Shown piece after piece: positions 7,910 to 15,956 of a DNA stretch of 19,499 nt. Positions within the stretch are counted from its first letter, which is position 1. Every line of letters starts with the position of its first letter. A program made the position numbers and the translations under genes. Origin of the DNA: DATJMJ01 sp035508795 (GTDB lineage: Bacteria > Actinomycetota > Acidimicrobiia > Acidimicrobiales > Palsa-688); assembly GCA_035508795.1 (NCBI GenBank), contig DATJMJ010000208.1:1-19499 (forward strand), read 5' to 3'. The notes under the pieces were generated by a model. The model had not been told where the DNA came from. It saw only the letters and a program-made list of their open reading frames with translations, and did not search any database.

Positions 7910-9182
7910 TGTTGACGTTTACGAGGGTGCCGATCGGGTCCATCGACCAGACCGTCTGGGCGTTGCTGACCGGCAGTTCGACGCACCCGTTGCTCTGGGG
8001 GTACCCATAGCTGTACCGCCAGTAGCCGTGGACGGCATCGCCACCATTGAAGTAGGCGACCCAAGGCACGTCCGTGACGTCGTAGTGGTAGCCGTCGGGG
8101 TCAGTCCCGACCATGGTCGTGCTGACGAACCGGAGGTACACCGGCCATGTGCCGACCGGGGTGACGGCTCCGTAAACCCCCGTATTGGCGGGGGTTTGGT
8201 AGATGTCCTTACCGTCGCGCCAGACCACGAGCGCCTCGGGCACGGTCTCGCTCACCATTAGGAAGTCGTACGGCGCCGCGTCGACCGCGCGGTCTGCGAT
8301 GGCCGTGGACAGCGCCTTCCACACGAGTGGGCCCATCAGGCCGTCGACGGGCAGGTTCTCGCGCTGTTCGAAGTGCATGATCGCGCCTTGCAGGATGACG
8401 TTGTACCGGGTGGCGGACCAAAGATCAGACAGGGTCGCCGGGATGTCGGGGTAGCGCCAGGTGAAGATCCCGGGCTGTTGCAAAGGAGAGACGAGGTCGG
8501 CCACGGCCGACTCGGCGTCGAGGCTCGACGAAGCGGGGGTCGGGCCGAACCTGAGGGGGATGTACTTGAGCTCGGCAAAGAGCTCCTCTGCCCGAGGGAC
8601 GCCCACGCCGACGACGTCGAACTTGAACTTGAGCGGTGCGGCGAGCCCCTCTGGGACCCGTACGACCTCTGTGGCCCATGGTTCGTAGCCAACGGAAGGC
8701 ACGAACCTGAGCGTCCTGCCATGTACCGACCAAACACCCTGGACCTGCGGGTACAGGACGGGTAACGGGCCGCGTGCCTGGGGCGGTTGCGACAACCGGA
8801 TGGTGATGGGCGCCTTGAAACCTACGTCGTGCGCACCGTTGGCCGGGCTGAAGGAGGTGACTCTCGGCACCGGGAGGGTCGTGGTCGTCGTCGTGGGGGA
8901 CGGCGGGCCCGGGGTGGGCCTGACCGAGGACCGCGGCTTCCCACTGCGGCCACTGACCACCGAGCCTTGGGTAGCGACACTCGTTGCTCCTGCGGCAATA
9001 GGTAGCTCAGCATGAGGGCCGAGGGCTACAAGGTGCTTCGCCCGGTCGACGTGGAAAAGCTGCAGCCCCCCTGTCGCCAGAAGTGCGGCCACAGCAGTCG
9101 CAACCAGGGCCGTGAGCCGGGCAAATGAGGCCCTCCGCTGGCGAGGCGCGCCAAAGGGCTGGGGGCGGGCGGGCTTGGTCAT
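7905..9182 (-). CDS. Membrane-anchored L,D-transpeptidase (YkuD) with Ig-like and peptidoglycan-binding domains
   Basis: The protein has 425 residues; ATG at 9182 is preceded by AGGAG five nt upstream. Order of parts: a basic N terminus (RQRR), one membrane segment (about 22-42), a Ser/Pro/Thr linker with six Thr in a row (97-102), a bacterial Ig-like domain (about 106-192, SFSPANGAHDVGFKAPITI), and a peptidoglycan-binding-like helical segment (about 255-295, ILQGAIMHFEQRENLPVDGLMGPLVWKAL is its core). The YkuD catalytic domain runs from about 308 to 425. YkuD enzymes form 3-3 cross-links in peptidoglycan through an acyl-enzyme on Cys. Here His385 (HGYW) and Cys400 (SNGCVEL) are present; the residue before Gly-Cys is Asn, where actinobacterial homologues usually have His. 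It acts on the outer face of the membrane. The same-strand genes downstream are SIMPL and aldolase. Confidence 0.93.
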   Translation of the reverse strand: MTKPARPQPFGAPRQRRASFARLTALVATAVAALLATGGLQLFHVDRAKHLVALGPHAELPIAAGATSVATQGSVVSGRSGKPRSSVRPTPGPPSPTTTTTTLPVPRVTSFSPANGAHDVGFKAPITIRLSQPPQARGPLPVLYPQVQGVWSVHGRTLRFVPSVGYEPWATEVVRVPEGLAAPLKFKFDVVGVGVPRAEELFAELKYIPLRFGPTPASSSLDAESAVADLVSPLQQPGIFTWRYPDIPATLSDLWSATRYNVILQGAIMHFEQRENLPVDGLMGPLVWKALSTAIADRAVDAAPYDFLMVSETVPEALVVWRDGKDIYQTPANTGVYGAVTPVGTWPVYLRFVSTTMVGTDPDGYHYDVTDVPWVAYFNGGDAVHGYWRYSYGYPQSNGCVELPVSNAQTVWSMDPIGTLVNVNS

Positions 9183-9367
9183 CCTTCTCCTGTCCACAAT
9201 TATTCCTTGCCCAGCCCATGTAGTTGGGTTCACATCGCCCGTGCGTTCTGAACGTTTTTCGTTAACTGCCGGAACTGCGAACAGGTCCTTGGTCCTCTAA
9301 AGGCCATACCCACCAGGCCCGACAGGTTAGTTATCAGGATTCGGGCAGACCGGAGGCGAAAAACGCA
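9183..9367. promoter_or_regulatory. Divergent intergenic region between L,D-transpeptidase and CAP-like genes
   Basis: These 185 bp separate two divergent start codons and must hold both promoters. It is more AT-rich than its surroundings. It contains a dyad AACG-TTTTT-CGTT at 9251-9263 and a GGAGG at 9352-9356, 11 nt before the CAP-like gene's ATG. I could not pick out a convincing -35/-10 pair on either strand. Confidence 0.4.
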
Positions 9368-11221
9368 ATGGGCTTTCTACCAGCGCGCGCTAGCGGAGGT
9401 TGGAAGAACCCTCGCAGTGGTGGCCGGCTAACACTTGCCGTCTTCGCGTCGCTACCCGCTTCATTGCTCCTGACTTCCGCTGCTCTCACCAATGCGGGCG
9501 CCGCAACGGAGGTCAACCCGCCCGAGAACATCCCGCGCACTGCTGTTATGGCGCAGGCCTGCAGCGCCGGGCCGGGGCAAGGATGCGAGCTCGCTGTAGT
9601 CGAGGCGATCGACAGGGCGCGAGCCGCCGAGGAGGTTGGGCCGCTCGAACTGCCGCCTTATTACGACAACCTGACCGTCCCCGAGCAGCTGCTCGTGCTC
9701 GCCGACCTCGAGCGGGTCGACCGGGGCCTGCCCGGTTTTGAGGGGCTCTCGAGCCAGCTCGACTCCCTCGCCGCCCACGGCGCTTCCGAGGACACCGATC
9801 CCACCGGGCCGTCGGGCGTCGCCTGGGGCTCCAACTGGGCAGGCGGCGAAGAGACCGCGTTGCTCGCCGACTACGACTGGATGTACGACGACGGGTACGG
9901 GTCCCCCAACCTGGACTGCGCCAACGCGCATGCCGGCGGCTGCTGGGACCACCGGGAAAACATCCTCGGCAACTACGGACCGCACCCGGCGATGGGCGCC
10001 GGGGCGGCGAAGGTCGGCGGCGTCACCTCGATGACGGAATTGTTCAGCTCCGGCCCCCCGGGGCGCCTCGATTTCGTCTTGCCCAGGCAGGCGCCGGCCC
10101 TCGTCTCCCCGAGGGCGGTACAGATAGGTACTGTGCCGGCCGTCGCCAACACCGCGATGTTGACGGTGAGCGACCCGGGTGCCGCCTTCAGGGCCCGTGC
10201 GCATGTGGCGGGGGACAAAGGCGATTGGTTGGTCACGCCGTCGTGCGCAGCGGGAGCCGGGAGGCAATGCCACCTGTTCGTGACATTCATGCCTACGGTC
10301 ACCGGGCCGGCGACGGCCCTGGTGACGATCGACCTGCCCGGTCATGTCGAGCAGGTGAACGTGAGCGCTTATGCCGGCCACGGCTATTGGGAGGCCACTG
10401 CCCGCGGGCAGATCCTCGCCTTTGGGGGCGGCGGGTACCGCGGTTCGGCGGAGAACCTCCACCTCGCTAAGCCGATTGTCGGCATCGTGCCCACGTCCGA
10501 TGGTGGCGGGTACTGGGAAGTCGCCGCCGACGGAGGCGTATTCTCCTTTGGGGACGCGCACTTCTACGGCTCGGCGGCCGGCCTGCACGAGGGCACCGAC
10601 TTTGTCGGGATGGCGCGTTCCGCCGGCGGGCGGGGCTATTGGCTCGCGACGAGCAACGGCGACGTCTACAGCTTCGGCGGGGCTCGTCGCTTGGGCTCGC
10701 TCGCAGGCGGCGGTGGCGCTGCCGGTGACGCAGGCGTAGCGGGCAACACAGGCGCCGGCAATGCAGCCAACCAGGTGAGCGCGATAACGGCCACCCCCGA
10801 CGGCAGGGGTTACTGGTTGACGACGAGCGGTGGCAACGTATATTCCTTCGGGGACGCAAGCTACTTCGGCCCCGACCTGCCCTTGACGGTTTCCCAACCT
10901 GTCGTCGGCATGGCTGCCACGCACGACGGGAAGGGGTACTGGCTCGTCACCCGCAGCGGGCAGGTTTACGGTTTCGGGGACGCCGCAAACCTCGGCTCTT
11001 TGGAGGGGAGGGTGGGACAAGACGTCGTCGGTATCGCTGCAGGGGCCAACGGCTACTACGTCGTTTCGTCCGAAGGCCAGGCCTTTTTCTTCGGTGGCGC
11101 CGCCTCTGGCAAGCTTGTGGCCGCAGAGGACATCGACGGCGTCGCGGTCCTGGGGGCGGGTGTCGCTGGCGACTTTGCATCCCTCGACCGCAGCGCGGTC
11201 GTCGCGATCGCCTCCGTCTAG
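9368..11221 (+). CDS. Secreted CAP-like protein with Ig-like domain and six-repeat GYW/FGDA C-terminal domain
   Basis: The protein has 617 residues, with ATG at 9368 and GGAGG 11 nt upstream. A basic start and hydrophobic segment (about 20-45) look like a signal peptide. Residues about 60-240 resemble a CAP/SCP domain: LLVLADLERVDRGLPGF matches the first helix, NWAGGEE the GEN-like turn, and GCWDHRENILGNY (191-203) the CAP signature (C)W.HR.NIL, followed by MGAGAA. Residues about 245-336 form an Ig-like domain of the choice-of-anchor-D type (VQIGTVPAV...LFVTFMPTVTG). From 338 there are six repeats with GYW/GYY, G.V(Y/F).FG and (Y)GS, the same module as in the giant repeat protein at the left end; a Gly/Ala loop interrupts the third and fourth. 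CAP proteins vary widely in activity, so no reaction is claimed. It is a secreted envelope-associated protein by inference. Confidence 0.88.
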   Translation: MGFLPARASGGWKNPRSGGRLTLAVFASLPASLLLTSAALTNAGAATEVNPPENIPRTAVMAQACSAGPGQGCELAVVEAIDRARAAEEVGPLELPPYYDNLTVPEQLLVLADLERVDRGLPGFEGLSSQLDSLAAHGASEDTDPTGPSGVAWGSNWAGGEETALLADYDWMYDDGYGSPNLDCANAHAGGCWDHRENILGNYGPHPAMGAGAAKVGGVTSMTELFSSGPPGRLDFVLPRQAPALVSPRAVQIGTVPAVANTAMLTVSDPGAAFRARAHVAGDKGDWLVTPSCAAGAGRQCHLFVTFMPTVTGPATALVTIDLPGHVEQVNVSAYAGHGYWEATARGQILAFGGGGYRGSAENLHLAKPIVGIVPTSDGGGYWEVAADGGVFSFGDAHFYGSAAGLHEGTDFVGMARSAGGRGYWLATSNGDVYSFGGARRLGSLAGGGGAAGDAGVAGNTGAGNAANQVSAITATPDGRGYWLTTSGGNVYSFGDASYFGPDLPLTVSQPVVGMAATHDGKGYWLVTRSGQVYGFGDAANLGSLEGRVGQDVVGIAAGANGYYVVSSEGQAFFFGGAASGKLVAAEDIDGVAVLGAGVAGDFASLDRSAVVAIASV

Positions 11222-11234
11222 ACGGCCCCCGTGC

Positions 11235-12314
11235 TCACGCCGGAGGCAGCAGCAAGAGCCGGCAGCGGTCCCCGGTGATCTCGAGCGCCCCGTCTAGGGT
11301 ACGCGAAAGGTGGCGTAGCTCTTGCAGAGTTGCCCCGGTAGAGCCGTTGTCGACCATTGCGCCCCGAGCACCGTGCCCGGCCGCTATCACTCGCAGCGCC
11401 CGCTGCCCCGGTGGTTCGAGCCAGCGCTCCCCTTTGCCCACCTCCACGAGGGCGCCTGAAACCCTCACCGGCCCGCTCTCTCCCGAGAGCAGCAGTTTGC
11501 GGCGCTCGAAGTGAGACGCGACAGAGGTGGCGAGGGACCCGAGGCGTGCGTGCTCGGGCACGAGCGGGGCTTCGACCCCGAAGGACCGAGCGGCGCCGGC
11601 GCAGACCTCCCCGATGCACGCCGCCGTGACCCCTTCGTAGTTGATGGCGTTCAAGAGGCGGCCGGCCAGACCGTTGGCCTGCGCCGAGCGCGCGATGGCC
11701 TCCACCTGCGGCGCCGCCGTGAAGGTGACGGCGTCGACAGAGCCCTCGACCACCTCTCTCGCAAGGGCCTGGGCAATCGTTTCACCACCGGCTCCCATCC
11801 GGTAAATGGGGACGCAGGTGACCTCGGCGCCCGCCTCGCGCAACCTGGCGACGGCGCCTTCTGACGGTTCGCCGTGCAGCTGCAGTACCAGTGACTTGCC
11901 TCCAATGCCCTCCGACACAAGATGGTCGACAACCTCCGCCAGGGTTTCACCGGGTGCTTTGTACGACGCATCCAAGCCCGCTTTGCGCAGCTCGCCGAGG
12001 GCTTTTGCGCCTCTGGCGGCGATGGAGGTGCGGCCTTTCAAGGCCGCGACGAGCTCGTCCTTGATGTCCCACTCCGCCGCCAGGGCGAACCAGGTGCGCA
12101 CGCCGTAACCGGTGTTGGCGACGAGGTGGTCCGGCGGGGAACTGATAAGCCGCTCCGTCAGCCCTCTCAGCGCGCCGGTAGCTTCGGTGTGTGTCGCCAA
12201 CAGGGGGAACATCCTGACCTGCACGCCGCTGCGCTCGAGGAGGGCCGCCTGTTCTTCCCGGCGCCGGTCGGCCGTGACCGCAACCGTGAACCCGCGAAGT
12301 CCGGTTGTGGGCAT
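11235..12314 (-). CDS. HemD-domain (uroporphyrinogen-III synthase-like) protein with degenerate winged-helix tail
   Basis: The protein has 359 residues. ATG at 12314 was chosen because homologues begin with (L)RGFTVAVTADRR; a TTG at 12359 overlapping the upstream stop is possible, and neither has a strong Shine-Dalgarno. Residues about 6-260 match uroporphyrinogen-III synthase: GFTVAVTADRRREEQAALLERSG, NTGYGVRTWF (the family has TS.NGV), KALGELRKAGL, and DAVTFTAAPQVEAI. HemD cyclises hydroxymethylbilane in haem and corrin synthesis. The last 90 residues occupy the place of the OmpR-type winged helix seen in actinobacterial HemD-regulator fusions such as Rv0260c, but the recognition helix region is poorly preserved. 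There is no other tetrapyrrole gene nearby, so a regulatory rather than biosynthetic role is possible. Its gene follows the GT4 gene by 41 bp on the same strand. Confidence 0.82.
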   Translation of the reverse strand: MPTTGLRGFTVAVTADRRREEQAALLERSGVQVRMFPLLATHTEATGALRGLTERLISSPPDHLVANTGYGVRTWFALAAEWDIKDELVAALKGRTSIAARGAKALGELRKAGLDASYKAPGETLAEVVDHLVSEGIGGKSLVLQLHGEPSEGAVARLREAGAEVTCVPIYRMGAGGETIAQALAREVVEGSVDAVTFTAAPQVEAIARSAQANGLAGRLLNAINYEGVTAACIGEVCAGAARSFGVEAPLVPEHARLGSLATSVASHFERRKLLLSGESGPVRVSGALVEVGKGERWLEPPGQRALRVIAAGHGARGAMVDNGSTGATLQELRHLSRTLDGALEITGDRCRLLLLPPA

Positions 12315-12355
12315 TGGCCGCGAACCTAGCGTTGCCCCGGAGCTCTTACCTCTCC

Positions 12356-13432
12356 TCAAAGTGCGGCAAGGACCCCGAGCAGTGCCGCTGTGCTCCGCTC
12401 CAAAGAGAAGTCGGCAGCTCTTGCCTTCCCGGCGGCCACCAGCTCCTCACGGCGCCCGCCCGGCCGGCACACTTCCCGGACCGCCAGCGCGACTTCTTCT
12501 GGCCCCTTGTGGTCAAGCAGGATGCCCGCGCCCCCGAGAGTCTCAGGGACGGCGGTTGCGGAGTAGGCAACCACCGGTACCCCGAGCGTCATAGCTTCCA
12601 GCAGCGGTACGCAGAAGCCTTCGTGCTCCGAAAGACATACGAAAACGTCGGCGACCGCCCAGTAAGCCAAAGCGTCGTCGCTTTCGAGCGAGTCGATGAT
12701 CTCGAGGCTGTCACCGAGGCCCAACCGGTGGGCGAGCCGTTCGAGCGCCCAACGGTACCTTTCCGAGCTCGTCCTGCCGACCAGTGCCAGCCTTGCACGG
12801 GGGTCCCAGAGGTGCCTGTAAGCGGCGAACGCGCCGATCACGTCGTGCTGGCACTTGTTTGGCGCAAGCCTCCCGACGAACAACCACTGCGCCCCGGACC
12901 CCTTCCGCCGCTTTCGCAGGCGGGCAAGGGTCTTTTCGTTCGGTGGCCGGCCGTACGCCCCGAGGTCGACGAGCAGTGGGCAGAGCGCCGTGCGGGCATA
13001 CCCGGCCGAGGTGAGCTCGCGTTGGTTGAACGAAGAGATGGCCATCGCAAGTTCGACGTCCGGCGCGAGCGTGGCGAGCTCGGCGCGTGCGAGCCCCAGA
13101 GCCAGGGCCGTCTTGCGGTCCCAGCGCATGAAGTACCTGGCGGGCGTGATGTTGTAGTAGTACAAGAGGAGCCGTTCGCCGTTGTTGGCCCTTTTTGCGA
13201 GCGCTGAGGCCATTTCCGAACCTGTCGAGCAGTGGTACACGAGCAAGCGGTCTTCGCCGCCCGGCCGGTCCTCGGCGAAAGGTGAGGCCCGCGACAGCAG
13301 TGCCGGGTGGATCCTCTCGGCCCAGATGCGTGTGCCGTAGCCGGCTTCCCGGAGCGCCTCGTCCACCAGGAGCACGTGGTTGCCGATGGCGTCGTGGACC
13401 GCCAAGTCGGGGAGGTACTGGTCCACTCTCAT
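12356..13432 (-). CDS. GT4-family glycosyltransferase
   Basis: The protein has 358 residues. I chose ATG at 13432 since MRVDQYLPDLAVHDAIGNHVLL is the normal start of this subgroup; a longer reading to 13501 would run into the divergent gene. It has GT-B folding signs: an N-terminal Rossmann half with LLLYYYNITPARYF (88-101), and a C-terminal half with FVGRLAPNK (185-193), LVGR (217-220) and SEHEGFCVPLLEAM (268-281). The last is the GT4 E..(F)..(P)..E motif that holds the nucleotide-sugar. It is a retaining transferase acting in the cytoplasm, probably on a lipid-linked or surface glycan; donor and acceptor cannot be read. It lies back to back with a second GT4 gene, which suggests a glycan locus. 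Confidence 0.9.
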   Translation of the reverse strand: MRVDQYLPDLAVHDAIGNHVLLVDEALREAGYGTRIWAERIHPALLSRASPFAEDRPGGEDRLLVYHCSTGSEMASALAKRANNGERLLLYYYNITPARYFMRWDRKTALALGLARAELATLAPDVELAMAISSFNQRELTSAGYARTALCPLLVDLGAYGRPPNEKTLARLRKRRKGSGAQWLFVGRLAPNKCQHDVIGAFAAYRHLWDPRARLALVGRTSSERYRWALERLAHRLGLGDSLEIIDSLESDDALAYWAVADVFVCLSEHEGFCVPLLEAMTLGVPVVAYSATAVPETLGGAGILLDHKGPEEVALAVREVCRPGGRREELVAAGKARAADFSLERSTAALLGVLAAL

Positions 13433-13470
13433 AGGCCCTAGCGATCTTGCCCGCCCCGGTATGACGTGTG

Positions 13471-13480
13471 CCAACGTTGG
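13471..13480. promoter_or_regulatory. Palindrome CCAACGTTGG between divergent glycosyltransferase genes
   Basis: A perfect 10-bp palindrome lies two bases before the ATG at 13483 and 38 bp from the divergent start at 13432. AACGTT cores occur in operators of some repressor families. Its placement would suit control of one or both genes, but a 10-mer can arise by chance, and if the GTG at 13468 is the true start it is inside coding sequence. Confidence 0.25.
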
Positions 13481-13482
13481 GG

Positions 13483-14649
13483 ATGGCCGCGAGCGCACCA
13501 CGATCGCGTGACCGGCGGCTCCGGGTAGCGCTCGACGCCACCCCGCTGCTCACGCCTCGAGCCGGCGTGGGCGAGTTTTGCTGGCGCGCCCTGCGGGCCC
13601 TCGCCCTCCTACCAGACCTCGACGTCGGGGCATTCGCCATCAGCTGGCGCCGCAGGCATGGGATAAAAGGGCAGCTCCCGGAGGGGGTTTCGGCGCTCGA
13701 GAGGCCGATGCCCGCCCGGCCGTTGCACAAGGCTTGGGCGCGGTGGGCCTTCCCCCCGGTCGAGATGTTCATCGGGCCAGTGGACGTCGTGCACGGCACG
13801 AACTTCGTGGTGCCTCCGGCGCGCAAGGCTGCCATGGTCGTAACGGTCCACGACCTGACGCCCGTCCACTTCCCCGATCTCGTCGAACCTGCCAGCCGCG
13901 CCTACCCGGAGCTCATCCGCAAAGCAGTCCTGCGCGGGGCGTGGGTCCACACGCCGTCGAAGTTCGTGGCGCAGGAGGTGAGCGAGTTTCTCGGGGTCCC
14001 TCCAGAGCGGGTCCGCCCCGTCTATCACGGGGTCGTCGCGCCGGCCGCCGGTTCGGTGGCTCCCGACAGGGCGCGCGCCGTCCTGCCGCCCTGGGCGGGA
14101 CGCTACGTGCTCGCGGTAGGGACCGTCGAGCCTCGCAAGGACCTACCGGGCCTGGTCAGGGCCTTCGCGGCCGCCGCCAAGGGCCGGCCCGGCTTGGCGC
14201 TCGTGATCGCCGGGGACGAGCGCTGGGGCAGCGCGCAGCTGGACGAAGCTGTGGCTGCCTCGCCCGCCGGTGGCCAGGTCGTCCGGCTGGGCCGGGTGGA
14301 CGACGAGACACGCGACTCGCTCATCGCCGGTGCGGAGATCCTGGCCTACCCGTCGCTCTACGAGGGCTTCGGGTTCCCGCCCCTCGAAGCGATGGCGCTC
14401 GGTACTCCAGTCGTCGCCACCCGGTGTGGCGCATTGGAGGAGGTCCTCGGGAGTGCGGCTCGTTTTGTGGACCTGGGTGATGTCGACGGGCTGGGTGCGG
14501 CCATTGAACAGCTCATCGACGACAGCGAGCTGCGGGCTTCCTTCGTCCGATTGGGGCGTGAACGGGCAAAGCTCTACACCTGGGAAGCGTGCGGTGCGGG
14601 TTTGGCGGCTCTTTACGCCGACGCAGCTGCCGCCCGGGCTGTCCGCTGA
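13483..14649 (+). CDS. GT4-family glycosyltransferase, mannosyltransferase-like
   Basis: The protein has 388 residues from ATG at 13483; a GTG five codons earlier (13468) is an alternative, and neither has a good Shine-Dalgarno. The N terminus LRVALDATPLLTPRAGVGEFCWRALRAL is the usual opening strand and G-loop. HGTNF and TVHDLTPVHFPDL (about 120-133) are typical of GT4 enzymes of the WbaZ/mannosyltransferase type. The C-terminal half has AVGTVEPRKDLPGLVRAF (211-228, with the Arg-Lys pair contacting the donor phosphates), VIAGDERWG and YPSLYEGFGFPPLEAM (289-304), the complete E.GFG.P..E donor-binding motif. It is predicted to be cytoplasmic and to extend a cell-surface oligosaccharide. The sugar specificity is inferred only from general likeness. 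It is convergent with a GT-C-like membrane protein gene. Confidence 0.92.
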   Translation: MAASAPRSRDRRLRVALDATPLLTPRAGVGEFCWRALRALALLPDLDVGAFAISWRRRHGIKGQLPEGVSALERPMPARPLHKAWARWAFPPVEMFIGPVDVVHGTNFVVPPARKAAMVVTVHDLTPVHFPDLVEPASRAYPELIRKAVLRGAWVHTPSKFVAQEVSEFLGVPPERVRPVYHGVVAPAAGSVAPDRARAVLPPWAGRYVLAVGTVEPRKDLPGLVRAFAAAAKGRPGLALVIAGDERWGSAQLDEAVAASPAGGQVVRLGRVDDETRDSLIAGAEILAYPSLYEGFGFPPLEAMALGTPVVATRCGALEEVLGSAARFVDLGDVDGLGAAIEQLIDDSELRASFVRLGRERAKLYTWEACGAGLAALYADAAAARAVR

Positions 14650-14666
14650 GGCGGCTGCCCGCTGTA

Positions 14667-14728
14667 GCCGGCCGTCGGGTGAGGCCGGTTGTCGGGTGAG
14701 GCCGGCTGTCGGGTGGGGTCGGCTGTCA
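14667..14728. repeat. 17-bp tandem repeat, 3.6 copies, in a convergent intergenic gap
   Basis: Copies start at 14667, 14684 and 14701 (GCCGGCCGTCGGGTGAG, GCCGGTTGTCGGGTGAG, GCCGGCTGTCGGGTGGG). A partial fourth starts at 14718 (GTCGGCTGTCA) and includes the stop codon of the minus-strand membrane protein. It fills most of the 76 bp between the two convergent genes. Confidence 0.85.
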
Positions 14729-15895
14729 GATGAACAGCACCAACTCGAGCGCGACAGCGCTCCACGCCAGAGCCACCACTAACCCCGCAAGGTGGAGCGG
14801 CGCCCGTGAGGACAGGAGAAGGAGCCCGCTCAACACGAAAAAATCGTCGAGGCTGCGGAAACCGACGTCGCCCATCCATATCCCCTTTGTCAACGACAGC
14901 CCGAGGAACAACGCCCCCAGCCATGCGAGTTTTTCGTAGAGCAGGGCAGCGCTGCGCCGGAGGGAAATGGCAGCCAAGGCCCCGACAATGGCGAGGGCGG
15001 CGGCCTCCCCGAGCCAGATGAGCGACGCCGTAGAGGGCACGCGCTCCACATAGTGCACGAGCCCCTGTACCAGGCCGGCAAATGGTGCGCCGACATTGTC
15101 CTGCCCCGACGCCAGCACCGGGAAGCCCCCGGTGCCGGCCTTGAGGACGAGTTGCCACCCGGCGAAGACCACGACCGGTGCCAGCCAGGCGACGTCGGCA
15201 GCTCCGGGCGCCATGGCGACGGAGGTCGTCCCTGCCGGGCGGAGGCGGCCTCGCACCCGGTACCCGGCGCGGGCCAGGAACACGGCGCCGGCGACGAGCA
15301 GAGCTGGCTCGCGTGCGAGCACGGCGACCGCGAACATCCCCCCGGCCACGACCGGCCTGCCTTTGCGCAGCGCCAACAAGCCCGCAACGAGGAACACTGC
15401 CTCCGTGAGCTCCGTAAGGTCGCGCGCCAGGCTCCAGAGGAACCCCCAGAAACCTGCCATCAACAAGCCGCAGAAAGGGTGGCGTCCGACGGTGCGGGCG
15501 AACGCCGCGCACAACCCCGCCAAGGCGCCGAAGGCCATCATGTTGACCAGCGGCATCATCACGGGTACGGCGCGTTGCTGGCCGCCGGACATGGCCCAGA
15601 CGAGCGCCGGGTACGCCACCCGGTCCAGCCGGGCGAGAGTGTCGAACTCGGTCCCGAACGCGTCCCGTGCCCAGTCGAGCGGGTCGAGGGCGATCCTGTA
15701 GTAGAACTGGCCGTCGTAACCGTTACCGGCGATGACGGGGACGCCGCGCGTGTAGGGGCCGGGCGTCACGAAACGCGCCCCGGCGACGACGAACGCCCCG
15801 ATGTGCCCGTCAGCGGCGACGACGAGGCGGAAGGCAACGAAGATGCCCGCAACGGCGAAGGCGAGCAGGCCGATCCAGGCAGGCGACGCGAGCAC
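14726..15895 (-). CDS. Polytopic membrane protein, GT-C glycosyltransferase-like
   Basis: The protein has 389 residues from GTG at 15895, with around nine or ten hydrophobic segments: the first at about 5-27, then a cluster through the middle (for example MMPLVNMMAFGALAGLCAAFA and WLAPVVVFAGWQLVL), and the last at the C terminus. The first extracytoplasmic loop has GNGYDGQFYYRIALDPLDW (about 58-76). An Asp in this loop and the YDGQ.Y...A.DP pattern resemble polyprenyl-phosphate-sugar-dependent GT-C enzymes, which add sugars on the outer face of the membrane. The nearby GT4 genes support a role in a surface glycan. The start is uncertain: the frame is open upstream past the previous stop, encoding LDLDELLGPKPAAWLRKS, but has no ATG, GTG or TTG. 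The exact reaction is unknown, and the protein could also be a flippase-like or non-catalytic partner. Confidence 0.8.
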   Translation of the reverse strand: MLASPAWIGLLAFAVAGIFVAFRLVVAADGHIGAFVVAGARFVTPGPYTRGVPVIAGNGYDGQFYYRIALDPLDWARDAFGTEFDTLARLDRVAYPALVWAMSGGQQRAVPVMMPLVNMMAFGALAGLCAAFARTVGRHPFCGLLMAGFWGFLWSLARDLTELTEAVFLVAGLLALRKGRPVVAGGMFAVAVLAREPALLVAGAVFLARAGYRVRGRLRPAGTTSVAMAPGAADVAWLAPVVVFAGWQLVLKAGTGGFPVLASGQDNVGAPFAGLVQGLVHYVERVPSTASLIWLGEAAALAIVGALAAISLRRSAALLYEKLAWLGALFLGLSLTKGIWMGDVGFRSLDDFFVLSGLLLLSSRAPLHLAGLVVALAWSAVALELVLFI

Positions 15896-15956
15896 GCCGC
15901 CGGTCGCCGATTTTCTCAGCCAGGCCGCCGGTTTCGGGCCGAGCAGTTCGTCGAGG

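Noticed and set aside
9321..9345. Possible -10 element (TTAGTTAT) for the CAP-like gene
   Set aside because: There is no matching -35 element at an acceptable spacing, so no promoter is called.
9461..11020. Minus-strand open frame of 519 codons over the CAP-like gene
   Set aside because: It is antisense to a gene with signal peptide, CAP signature and repeats; its apparent periodicity is only the reflection of the sense repeats.
14613..15512. Minus-strand open frame of 299 codons overlapping the membrane protein gene in another frame
   Set aside because: It is Arg/Pro-rich shadow translation that also reads through the tandem 17-bp repeats.
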